Shown here: one piece after another, positions 9,621-20,800 of the stretch
Layout of the letters: each line of letters opens with the position of its first letter
Position numbering within the stretch: position 1 is the stretch's first letter
DNA from: Zygnema cylindricum
Taxonomy: Eukaryota > Streptophyta > Zygnematophyceae > Zygnematales > Zygnemataceae
Direction of reading: 5' to 3'
Length of the DNA: 64,000 nt
NCBI GenBank assembly: GCA_037447655.1
Contig: JBBHKE010001816.1
Location: 60,001 to 124,000, forward strand
Notes under the pieces: model-generated
What the model saw: the letters and a program-made list of their open reading frames with translations, nothing else
Databases searched by the model: none
Told to the model about the DNA's origin: nothing
Program-made: the position numbers and the translations under genes

Positions 9621-10591
9621 TGTTGAAAAGGGAGGTATTTTGTAGTCTTTCTTTTGGACTTATTGCAGCCCTCATACTTGTCGTAGTCACTGAGGACCTG
9701 TATAAAGCCGTGACTGCCTGCTGCAGCTAAAGGAGACGGGCAGACAAATCTGGGCAGTTTTCTTTGCAAAATGTATTTAATGCACCCTGTGAGAATTGAT
9801 CCGTTGACGTCTGGATAATTACCGTTCGAATTAACCGTGCGCCTTATCCAGTAAGCCTTGAAAACCGATACACGAATATGGCGCGATAATGATTTAAAGC
9901 TGTACGGCGTCGGACATTTCATTTAACAAATTACGGGACGATTTATGCATGGAAACATACCGCGCCGCATGAAATCGGGACCGCACGCAATATACGAATT
10001 AATATTTAATTTCGACGGACGAAATCAAATGTCAAGATATGATCGAACGACTCACAGTGGAGCCGGAATATCGGAAAAGACATTTGGCGGTTTGCGGAGC
10101 AGTTGTCGGCGGATGACACGTGGCAACATATGGTTGGACAACGGATATTACGGGAGGAGCAACTACGGCTCTGGAACTGACACGTGTCAGCGGATCGGCC
10201 ATGTCGTACTATGGCGGAACAAGAAGTACATCGGTACCTGTACCTTCTTGTACTTTACAGTCATATGATTGGTCGAGTACCTTAGTAATAGGCTTAGAGA
10301 AGTAGCTTAGGACTTAGAATATTTTTGGGTTTTTCAGCCTCTCTCCTAGAGAGCTTCTCTATTTATGGACCAACTTTGGTTAGCCATAACTTAATGCTCA
10401 GGTGAGCAAATTCAGTGATTCTTTTTGCAGCGGACTCACGGGAGTCCAGGCTACATAAGGGTGTAGTTGGTCAGAGTTTTTGCATCCCAGGGTGGGACTT
10501 ATTCACTGTCAAAATCAAAAGTGCATATATTTTCCTAGAGGCTTCACATAAGCTGGACATTCTGTGTACCAATGGAGGTCACATAATTACA
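9621..10591 (+). repeat. CopA 5' LTR
   Basis: 971 bases, TGTTGAAAAG...AATTACA. It differs from the 3' LTR at about 30 positions, all in the first 245 or last 250 bases; the middle 475 bases (9866-10340) show no difference by eye. It contains two CACGTG-type boxes, six GTAC cores (10207-10280), ATTGG, and a GGACTC/GGAGTCC stem. A 107-codon open frame inside it is not a gene; the same frame exists in the other LTR. Confidence 0.92.
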
Positions 10592-10606
10592 GGTTATGGG
10601 CCCACC
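10592..10606 (+). other. CopA primer-binding site, anticodon region of initiator tRNA-Met
   Basis: GGTTATGGGCCCACC follows the LTR end directly. It is complementary to the anticodon stem-loop of plant initiator tRNA-Met as I remember it (GGTGGGCCCATAACC), not to the tRNA 3' end. The ATG within it is the gag start codon. Priming by a tRNA half cut in the anticodon loop is known for Drosophila copia and yeast Ty5. Confidence 0.75.
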
Positions 10607-11190
10607 CTCTAGGGAGCCCATTTTCAATGGAACAGGGTTCATTTATTTGGAAACTATGATGAGGGGTGCATTGTTTGAAAAAAGACTTTGGGGCATTGTG
10701 AGTGGTCGTGTGCGTCGGCCATCCGCAAAATTGGGAGTTCCACCAGGGTTTGGAGGATCTCGCTTCACAGGAGGATCTACGGGGGCAGAGGTGGCAGAGG
10801 ATGTTGGAGAGAGCATCGTGTCGGACCAAGGGAAGGAGAAACTATGCCTACATGATCGGTTCCGGTAGCAGATGTTTGGAAAACCGAGGCTAATGACAGT
10901 GAAATCTGGGATTTCAACAATACCGTGGCGACTCATTTTATTCTCGGGCGTCTCACCCAGGAAGTGGCTACACCTCATCTTCATGTTGACAAGGAAAACG
11001 AGTTGTGGGAGGCTCTTGTCAACATTTACAAGAGTGGTACAATTCAGCAGCAGAAGTTGGCAGATCAGAAGGTACAAGCATATGTATACAAAGGGGGAAA
11101 GATGTTAGATTTTTGTAATGACTTGGCTGGGTTATTTATGGAGTTGGAGATTGCAGGGAAAAGGGAGACCGAGAAGGAGAAGGTGAATAC

Positions 11191-11978
11191 TGTTGAGAAA
11201 GTAATCCTAAGTTAGTTCAGAAGATAGTGCATTAAAGGGAGAGAGCGCAGTGGCGTAATGGAGAAGCGCAGTGCAGAAGTGCAAAGTGGAATAACTTTCT
11301 TGTTAAATGTTTAAATCGAGCACGCGACCAAACGATCTTTATCTACAGAGAAAGAGCTTTCGAACGAGCTATAGAGAGCAAGATTTGGATACGTAGATCA
11401 AAAGTTACAGGCGTGCAAAGCAGAAGCTTCTAGAAGGTTCCACAGGAAACGGTATGGACTTTTCCGAGGTGGTTCCTAAGTGTTTCCTTGGAGTTTCGGG
11501 GACATGTCTAGTAGGTTCTTGTGACGTGGAGAGCCACGAGTTTCGGGGACATGTCTAGTAGGTTCTTGTGACGTGGAGAGCCACGAGAAGGACACTTGTC
11601 AATAAGTTAGAGCTAGAAATGTCTAGAATGTCTAGAAGGGTAGAGTAGAAAAGAGTATATATGAAGTAGGAGAAGTAGACAAATCAATACAATTGGAGAA
11701 TTGGTTGTGACCATAGTTGAAGAGATAGTAAGAGTCCCTATAGTGAGAAAGCATTGTAACTCTGTGTGAGTTGAGATACAAAGATAAGTGAAGCCTTGTA
11801 AAGAGAACTTGGAGATAATAAAGTGATTCTTCTCGGAGAGGAAAATTTGAGCAAGTGTGTTTTTACTTTGTGAGTGAATTCTTTGTGGCTTCGGAAGATT
11901 CTTGAGTGACCTGTGAGAGAGTTTTTGCTTTGTGAAGCTAGATTGTTGCAAGATGAGTGAGGCCCACAAAATTCAACA
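11191..11978 (+). repeat. Solo LTR of an unrelated family inside CopA gag
   Basis: 788 bases, TGTTGAGAAAG...ATTCAACA, flanked by AATAC on both sides (11186-11190, 11979-11983). Removing it and one AATAC rejoins gag from EKVNT to LLMKLPDDYENIV, which proves the insertion. It has a TATATAT box at 11656, so its plus strand is probably the sense strand. It lacks the tRNA-like, GTAC and hairpin features of the other LTRs here, so it belongs to a different retrotransposon family whose internal part is not in the window. Confidence 0.88.
11491..11584 (+). repeat. Tandem 47-bp duplication in the solo LTR
   Basis: Two identical 47-base units (11491-11537 and 11538-11584), each containing GACATGTC and TGACGTGG. 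TGACG/ACGTGG are bZIP-type binding cores, and duplicated enhancer units are common in LTR U3 regions. The regulatory role is inference. Confidence 0.9.
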
Positions 11979-14900
11979 AATACTTTGTTGATGAAACTCC
12001 CAGATGATTATGAAAACATTGTTAACAGGGTTCAGGATTTGCCAGATCATCGATGGATCAGGAACTCCGTTGTGGGAATGATTTTGGTTCGGGAAAGCAC
12101 AATTGAGATTCGAGAGGAGGAAAGAGTGTTCAGGCATTGGCTGTTGGCACTAACTGGGGGGGTAAGGATTCCAAGCAACCTTATGGGAACTTTGGTGGAG
12201 GAGGAAGAGGAAACCATGACGGGTCTGGATCTAGGGCTCCGAAGGGGCTTTGCCATTTTTGTAAGAAGCCGGGACACTACATGGCAGAGTGCACTAAGTT
12301 GACGGAGCTGAGATTGAAGGAGGAATCGATTGGAAATCCGGCCGGAAAGAAAAAGAAGGCGTTCGTTGCAACACAAGTCGTGGGAGAGGATAACGATGAT
12401 GACGATGGAGAACTTCTCCTCAACGAGGAGTTGGAGGTGAAAGGTGAGCCGGAGATTCCAAGGAGGCAAAAGTGTGCTTTCGGTGGAGTGAAAGAAGCTC
12501 CTGAAGAAAGATGGATCATTGATTCAGGAGCCTCTATGCATATGTGTAGAGAAAAACCATTGTTTACCAAAATGAGAAAGATCCCTTCTGTAGAGATAGA
12601 GTATGGGGATGGGAGAATAGTGACCACTAATTTAGTGGGATCAGTAGATCTGAAGGTACTAGTTGATGGAAAGACATGTATAGTCACTTTCTCTGATGTT
12701 CTTTTTATTCCGGAGCTGAACAAAAATCTTATCTCTACGTCGGTCTTAGATGATAAGGGTTTTGAGACTAGTACTAAGAAAGGAGTCTTTGTTGCTAGCT
12801 ATGAGAATGAAGTGTACTTCACAGCTGAAAAGGGTAGCCAAGGAATGTTTAGGCTGAATTTGAGTAATGGAAAGACGGGAGTTTACTATGTTGGTGTAAG
12901 TGATTTAATGATGTGGCATAAAAGATTGGGACATGTGCATTTAGATAGGTTGAAGGAAATGAAGAAAACGGGTGTAGTTGAGGGCATACATTTTGGAGAT
13001 AATGAGACTTTGGATGATTGTAGTGGGGGTGCTCAAGGAAAGGCCCACAGATTGCCTTTTCCAAAAGCCGCAACATATAAGGGTGAAAAGGTTTTAGATT
13101 TGGTTCACACTGACATATGGGGACCGGCCAAAGTGCCATCAGTTGGAGGGAAAAGATTTATACTTACTATCACTGATGATTGGTCTAGATACTCTCGAGT
13201 ATATTTCTTGAAAAACAAATCTGAGGCTTCGGCTTATTTTAAGGAATATAAATCATGGAGTGAAAAGCTTCATGAGACACCTATAAAGAGAATAAAAAGT
13301 GATAATGGGGGGGAATTCACTTCTAATGAGTTCGAGGATTACTTGAAAGAGGAAGGGGTTCAACACCAAAAGACAGTCCCAAAGAACCCGGAACAAAATG
13401 GTGTAGCCGAGAGACTAAATCGGACATTAAGTGATAGTGCCCGTAGCATGTTGACGGATAAAAAGATAAGGAAAAGTTTTTGGGCAGAAGCTATGAATTG
13501 TGCTAACTATCTCAAAAATAGAGTCCTTACCTCAGCTGTAAAAGGTCAAACACCTTATGAAAGATGGACCGGGAGAAAACCTAACATATCACACTTAAAG
13601 GTGTTTGGAAGTCAAGTGTTCAATTTAAACACAGAAAAATCTGATTGGAAGTTAGACGCTAGAGGAAAGCCGGGATACTTACTTGGGTATGATGAGAACG
13701 TAAAAGGGTATAGAGTTTATGATCTCGGAAAAGAAGACATAATTCTAGTGAAACACTTGGTAGTTATGGACGAAGGAAAATCCATAGATCCCTTTAAGTA
13801 CACTAAACCGGTCAGAATTAGATTTGAATCCGAATGTGAATTAGATTCAGATTCTACTAACCGAACTCCGGTTCAGCCTGACTTTGCAGAGGAAGAGGAA
13901 AAACTGACCGAGAGTGATCCTCTCTTAGAGTCACAACATCCGGTTCAAACCGAGGAAGAAAATGAAGAAAAACTGGAAATGGATGATGAACGTCCGGAGA
14001 TGGACTTCACGGATAGGGGAGAAGGCGAAGTTGTTCGGAGAAACCCGAGATTGCCCTCCATTCCAGCATCAGAGTTTGAAGGAGGAAGGAGAAGCAGCAA
14101 GAGACTTCAAGAGAGACAAGTGAACAACAAGGTAACTAAGCTGTCACATTTGAGTGAACCTTAGACTTACTCGGATGCAGTTAATAGTCCGGAAGGTGGT
14201 AGATGGGTGACAACTATTAATGATGAGATGGCTTCCATTATAAAAGCAAACACCTGGGAGTTGGTGGATTGTCCTCCGGATAGAAAGCCAATAGGATGCA
14301 AGTGGGTATTTAAGTTGAAGCTCAATCCTGATAACACTATCGAGCGATACAAGGCCAGATTAGTGGCAAAGGGGTTCACACAAAAGGAGGGAATCGATTA
14401 TGAGGAGACCTTTGCTCCGATTGTTAGATTCACCTCCGTCCGGATTTTACTTAGTCTCGCAGCACCAGAAGACATTGAAGTGCACCAGATGGACATCAAA
14501 ACTGCTTTCTTACATGGAGAATTGGAAGAAGAGATTTTCATGAGACAACCGGAAGGATTTGTGGAGAAACGAGAAGAAAGCAAGGTGTGTAGATTGATAA
14601 AGTCCTTTTATGGACTAAAGCAAGCTCCTCGCCAATGGAACAAAAAGTTGGACGAGTTCTTGACGAATTTGGGATATATCCGAATCAGTTCGGATCATTC
14701 GATCTACTTATTTGAGGATGAGGAAGGTATAATTTTCATTGCCATATATGTTGACGATTTGCTTGTGTTAAGTAAATCAATGGTGAAAATTAATAGATTG
14801 AAAAAGGATCTAAAGAGTAGATTTGAAATGAAAGATTTGGGGGAGGCAAAGTACATATTGGGAATTCAAATGGAGAGGGATAGAGAAAAGAAGATAATTA

Positions 14901-15756
14901 GACTAACTCAAAAGGAAGCAATTGGGAATATGCTGGAAAAATTTCAAATGGATAAAGCAAATAGTTGTACAACTCCAATAGACTTAAAGAAGGGAAGTGA
15001 GGGGAGCTCAGAAGAGGGGAATCTTGATCTTAGATAATGAGTTAGGACCTGAGGAAAGTAAGTTCATGCAAACTATTCCGTACAGACAGGTTGTCGGTAG
15101 TTTGATATATTTTATGAATTGTACTCGTCCTGATATAGCAGCAGCTGTGGGGGTATTAAGTAGGAGTCTGAATGATCCTAGGAAGAAAGATTGGGAAGCA
15201 GCCAAAAGGGTCATGCGGTATTTGGTAGGAACAATAGATATGTGGTTGCATCTGGGTGGGGATCACACTCACATCACTACTTGGAGTGATGCCAGTTATG
15301 GGGATGCTCCGATGAGGAGGTGTACTTCTGGATATGTGTTGTATGTTGGGAATGGGGCTTGTTGTTGGAGCAGTAAGCAGCAAAAGGTGATTGCTCAGTC
15401 CACCATGGAGGCTGAGTATATGGCCTCTTGTTCGGTTGTGAAAGAGTTAATGTGGGTGAAATCTTTGCTTCAAGAATTGGGATATATGAAAAGCGGAGTG
15501 CAAAAAGTTTTTTGTGATAATCAAGCGGCGATTGCAATTGCAGCATACCCTAAGCATCACTTTAAAACAAAGCATATGGATATTCGTTTGAGCTTTGTTA
15601 GAGAGAAGGTTGAGAATAAAATAATTAGTTTGGAACATAGACCGGATGGAGAGATGATAGCAGATATGATGACTAAACCGGTCCCCTCTCCTAAATTAAT
15701 ATTATGTAGGGAGAAGTGTGGACTGAAGCAAAAGATAGACTAGAAAATAACGGGAG

Positions 15757-16727
15757 TGTTGAAAAGGGAGGTATTTTGTAGTCTTTCTTTTAGACTTATT
15801 GCAGCCCACATACTTGTCGTAGTCACCGAGGACCTGTATAAAGCCATGGCTGCCTACTGCAGCTAAAAGAGACGGGCAGACAAATCAGGGCAGTTTTCTT
15901 TGCAAAATGTATTTAATGCACCTTGTGAGAATTGATCCGTTGACGTCTGGATAATTACCGTACGAATTAACCGTGCACCTTATCCAGTAAGCCTTGAAAT
16001 TCGATACACGAATATGGCGCGATAATGATTTAAAGCTGTACGGCGTCGGACATTTCATTTAACAAATTACGGGACGATTTATGCATGGAAACATACCGCG
16101 CCGCATGAAATCGGGACCGCACGCAATATACGAATTAATATTTAATTTCGACGGACGAAATCAAATGTCAAGATATGATCGAACGACTCACAGTGGAGCC
16201 GGAATATCGGAAAAGACATTTGGCGGTTTGCGGAGCAGTTGTCGGCGGATGACACGTGGCAACATATGGTTGGACAACGGATATTACGGGAGGAGCAACT
16301 ACGGCTCTGGAACTGACACGTGTCAGCGGATCGGCCATGTCGTACTATGGCGGAACAAGAAGTACATCGGTACCTGTACCTTCTTGTACTTTACAGTCAT
16401 ATGATTGGTCGAGTACCTTAGTAATAGGCTTAGAGAAGTAGCTTAGGACTTAGAATATTTTTGGGTTTTTCAGCCTTTCTCCCAGAGAGCTTCTATATTT
16501 ATGGACCAACATTGGTCAGCCATAACTTAATGCTCAGGTGAGCAAATTCAGTGATTCTTTTTGCAGCGGACTCACGGGAGTCCACGCTACACAAGGTTGT
16601 GATCGGTCAGAGTTTTTGCGTCCCAGGGTGGGACTTATTCACTGTCAAAGTCAAAAGTGCATATATAATCCTAGAGGCTTCACATAAGCTGGACATTTTG
16701 TGTACCAATGGAGGTCACAGAATTACA
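15757..16727 (+). repeat. CopA 3' LTR
   Basis: 971 bases, starting right after the polypurine tract and ending AATTACA before TTTGC. Bases 16002-16476 match 9866-10340 of the 5' LTR without a visible difference, while both flanks have diverged. Confidence 0.92.
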
Positions 16728-16883
16728 TTTGCTCCCCTGAGCAGTAAGTTATGAAGGGTCAAAGTTGACCTTTTGTACATAAGCTCTCTAGGAGAGAGGG
16801 TCCAATCTATCAATTTTTTCTAAGTCTTATGTCTCTCCAAAAATCTATCTACTGAAGTACGACACCAGTCATAATACTGTATC
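16728..16883 (-). repeat. Right LTR of CopK, second part (truncated by CopB)
   Basis: Resumes at TTTGCTCCCCTGAGC after CopA. It includes the inverted W-box pair (GGTCAAAGTTGACC) near 16758, and stops in ATAATACTGTATC where CopB begins. The rest of this LTR does not reappear beyond CopB. Confidence 0.7.
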
Positions 16884-17875
16884 TGCAACTCTAAGACCTC
16901 CATAGGTACTCACAGTAGGCAGCTTGCTAGAAGCCTCTATGATAACTTTAGTTCTTTAAGCTTTGTCTGAATATTGCTAACACCCTGACAGAATACAGAC
17001 ATACCAAACTGCACCCCTTTGAAGGGCTGACTCCCCTGAGTCTGCCACAAAAAGAATCCTTGAATTTGCTCCCCTGAGCAGTTAATTATCAATGGTCGAA
17101 GATGACCCTTTTATACAAGAGCTCTCTAAGAGAGAGGTGGCTACCTCTAATTTTCTAAGTCCCAAACCCCTCTCTAAACCCCCTCCTACTGATGTACTGA
17201 GCCAATGAATTGAGTGTACAGTACAGAAAGGTACTTGGTCCGAAGTACTTTCTATACGGCCATTGTACGACATGGCCAGAAAGACAACGCCTGCCATATC
17301 CGGGTTCGCCATAGTGTGTCCCGGAGATGCCATTATCCAGAGTCATGTTGCCACGTATCACCTGTTGTGGTTATGACCGCAAACCGCCAAATCAACCATT
17401 CCGCGATGCCGGCTTCTTTCTCCGTCGTTAGATTGATGTCGGCCTTAATTCATAGCCGTTTAAAATACAAGTACTACATTTCCGGTGTAATTGTATTTTA
17501 ACTGTGTCTGTGTGATTGTGGTCAGTTTGTCAGTAAATCAAACTTCTCTATTTCGTCATCTTTAAGTAGTTATCGTACCCTATATACTTCAGCATTGGTC
17601 TTAGACTACAGGGCAAGACTAACGGCTACTTTGACGGATGGTAAGTACCAAGATCAAATCTTGGGTCCGTCAATCCTTTTGGTAAGTTTGCCTAGGATCT
17701 GCCTTCTGACTCTAGAAGGAGCATAGGCAGCCATGGCTCTAGCTTCCTCTCCAGCCTTCAGTGACTACGACAAGTATGGGGGCTAAAGAGAGAAGTTAGA
17801 AGCAGACTGCCTCTGCTTTTTCTTGCTCCTATTTAAATCATTTAAATAACCTAGGAAATACCTTTAATTTCAACA
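16884..17875 (-). repeat. CopB 3' LTR (left)
   Basis: 992 bases, TGCAACTCTAAGACC...AATTTCAACA on the plus strand. It carries the conserved motif set, including an antisense tRNA-like part near 17590-17680 followed by CCTTTT, and GTAC cores at 17190-17275. Confidence 0.9.
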
Positions 17876-17888
17876 CTCCCCTTATTTC

Positions 17889-20800
17889 CTAGTCACTTTT
17901 AATTTTAAGTCCACATCTCTCTCTGCAAAAAATTAATTTAGGAGAAGGTACAGGCTTAGTCATCATGTTTGCCACCATCTCACTGTGTGGTCTATATTCT
18001 AGACTTATTATTTTGTTCTCCACCTTTTCCCTAACAAAGCTAAGTCTGATGTCCATGTGTTTTGCTTTAAAATGATGTTTAGGATTAGCATAAATTGCAA
18101 TTGCCGCTTGATTATCACAGAATTTTTTCTAAATTCCACTCTTAAGATGCCCTAATTCACCAAGCAAGGATTTGACCCACATCAATTCCTTCACAGCAGA
18201 GCAAGATGCCATATACTCTGCCTCCATGGTAGACTGAGCAATAACCTTTTGCTGCTTACTGCTCCAGCAACAAGCACCATTCCCTACATAGAACACATAT
18301 CCAGATGTATATCTTCTCATCGGAGCATCCCCATAGCTGGCATCACTCCAAGTGGTGATGTCAGTGTTTTCCCCACCCAGATGCAGCCATAGATCCCTAG
18401 TTCCAATGAGATATCTGAGGACCCTTTTTGCTGCTTCCCAATCCCTTTTGGTAGGAGCATTCAGACTCCTACTTAGCACTCCTACAGCTGTTGCCAAATC
18501 TGGTGTGGTACAATTCATAAAATATATCAGACTGCCCACTACCTGTCTGTGTGGAATGGTCTGCATAAACTTCTTTTCTTCTGGACCTAGTTCATCATCT
18601 AGAATTAGGATGTCTCCTTCCTCACTCCCCTCACTTCCCTTCTTTAGATCCATGGGAGTCGTGCAGTTGTTGGCTTTGTTCATCTGAAAATTTTCCAGCA
18701 TGTTTCCAATTGCCTCTTTTGTGAGTTAGTCTAATTATCCTCTTTTTCCTATCTCTCTCTACTTGTATTCCCAGAATATATCTAGCCTCCCCCATATCCT
18801 TCATTTCGAATCTTCCCTTTAGATTTGTTTTTAGTTTGTTAATTTTCTTTAATGACTTACTTAGAACAAGAAGATCATCAACGTAAATTGCAATGAAAAT
18901 GACACCTTCCTCATCTTCAAAAACATAAATTGAATGGTCTGAACTGATGCGAAAGTATCCCAGACTGGTAAGGAACTCATCAAGTTTCTTGTTCCACTGT
19001 CTGGGTGCCTGTTTCAAACCATAGAGAGATTCGATCAGTTGGCATACCTTAATTTCTTCTCCTTGTTCCACGAATCCTTCCGGCTGTCGCATTAAGATCT
19101 CCTCCTCTAGTTCTCCATGTAGGAACGCTGTCTTTATGTCCATCTGGTGTACTTCCATGTCTTCTACAGCTGCCAGACTGAGAAGTATTCGGACCGAGGG
19201 AAATCTGACGACCGGAGCGAAGATTTCTTCGTAGTCTATTCCCTCTTTCTGAGTAAAACCTTTCGCCAGTAACCGAGCCTTATACCGCTCAATTGTATTG
19301 TCCGGATTCAGTTTTAGTTTGAAAACCCACTTACATCCAATTGGTTTTCTATCGGGTGGACAGTCCACCAGCTCCCATGTATTAGCCGCCATGATTGAGG
19401 CTATTTCTTCATTGATGGCCTTCTTCCACTGGTTTCTTTCCGGACAGTTCATTGCCTCTTCATATGTTTGAGGTTCATCCGGGTGAGATAGTTTAGTTAC
19501 CTTGTTATTAACTTGTTTCTCTTGAAGCCTTTTGCTGCTTCTTCTCCCTCCCTCAAAATCTGCGGCAAGAATAGATGGTTCTCGTGGATTCTTTCGATTC
19601 ACCACGGCTTCTCCCCTGTCCCTCGGATCCATATCCGTTTCCACCACGTCTTCCGCTTGTGTCATTGGTGTTTCCAAGTTCAAGTCTTTCTCTGTCTGTT
19701 TTGAATCTGCGAGGATATCATCCGAACCTGCAAGAGTATCATCTTCTTGAAAACCGGGATAGTTAGGGAGATGAATCTCATCACAATTGTCTGACTCAAA
19801 TTTGATTCTAACTGATTTTGAGGATTTAAAGGGATATACTGACTTCCCTTCATCCATAGCTACCAGATGCTTTACTAAAATTATATCTTCTCTCTTTAGA
19901 TCATACACTCTATATCCTTTTACATCCTCATCATATCCTAGGAAGTATCCAGGTTTCCCTTTAGAATCTAGTTTCCAGTTTGATTTATTTGTATCTAAAC
20001 TGAAGACTTTACTGCCAAAAACCTTTAAGTGAGATAGATCTGGTTTTCGGCCGGTCCATTTCTCATATGGAGTTTGGCCTTTCACCGCCGAAGTTAGAAC
20101 TTTGTTTCTCAAATAATTAGCACAATTCATAGCTTCTGCCCAAAATCTTTTTCCTATCCTTTTATCTGACAACATACTCCGGGCACTATCATTTAGTGTC
20201 CTATTCAATCTCTCGGCAACACCATTCTGTTCCGGGTTTTCTGGAACTGTCTTTTGATGTTGAACACCATCCTCCCTTAAGAACTCCTCAAACTGATTGG
20301 AGGTATATTCCCCTCCATTGTCACTTCTTACTCTCTTTATTGAGGTCTCGTGAAGTTTCTCGACCCATGCCTTATATTGTTTGAAATACTCCGGAGTTTC
20401 TGATTTATTTTTCAGAAAGTATACCCGGGAGTACCGAGACCAATCATCAGTAATGGTTAACATAAATCTTTTGCCTCCGGGTGATGGCACTCTCGCCGGT
20501 CCCCAAATGTCCGTGTGTACCATATCAAGAATTTTTTCTCCTTTATAAGTTGTTTCCTTTGGGAATGGTAATATTTGTGCTTTACCTTGAGCACACCCAC
20601 TGCAATCACTCACATTATCATTTTCCCCAAAGCGTATTCCTTCAACTACTCCCAATTTTTTCATTTCTTTTAACTTTTCTAGATTCACATGCCCAAGTCT
20701 CTTATGCCACAACATAATATCATTGATACCAGCATAGTAAAGTTTGAGTTTTTCATTACTTAAACCAAGCCTGAACATTCCTTGACTACCTTTCTCAGCA

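Larger units (their letters stand above)
10596..15743 (+). pseudogene. CopA gag-pol polyprotein (broken)
   Basis: A Ty1/copia polyprotein for packaging, protein cleavage, integration and reverse transcription. Gag starts at the ATG in the primer-binding site (MGPPSREPIFNG). The CCHC knuckle CHFCKKPGHYMAEC is at about 12250, protease IIDSGASMHMC near 12510, the integrase zinc region at 12910-13045, the integrase core to 13480, RT with YVDD at 14747-14758, and RNase H to 15743. Defects: gag frameshifts near 10860 and 12135, the solo LTR at 11191-11978, an in-frame TAG at 14162, and a frameshift near 15010. The second Cys of the integrase CSGC motif is Gly. It cannot act on its own. Confidence 0.85.
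9621..16727 (+). mobile_element. CopA: complete Ty1/copia retrotransposon
   Basis: A 7107-base element with two 971-base LTRs (9621-10591 and 15757-16727), TG...CA ends and a 5-base target duplication TTTGC (9616-9620, 16728-16732). It has a primer-binding site at 10592, gag-pol, and a polypurine tract AAAATAACGGGAG at 15744-15756. It landed in the right LTR of CopK. A solo LTR of another family sits in its gag. The intact TSD identifies it as an undisturbed insertion. Confidence 0.92.

Noticed and set aside
9945-10268. 107-codon open frame present identically at 9945 and 16081
   Set aside because: Both lie inside the CopA LTRs; the identity reflects LTR duplication, not a conserved gene.
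10592-10606. Ordinary primer-binding site for a tRNA 3' end
   Set aside because: No TGGTATCAGAG or other tRNA 3'-end complement lies at the LTR border; the anticodon-arm match is better.
12137-15743. Ty3/gypsy or viral origin of the polyprotein
   Set aside because: Domain order is protease, integrase, RT, RNase H, which is Ty1/copia; no envelope-like frame is present.
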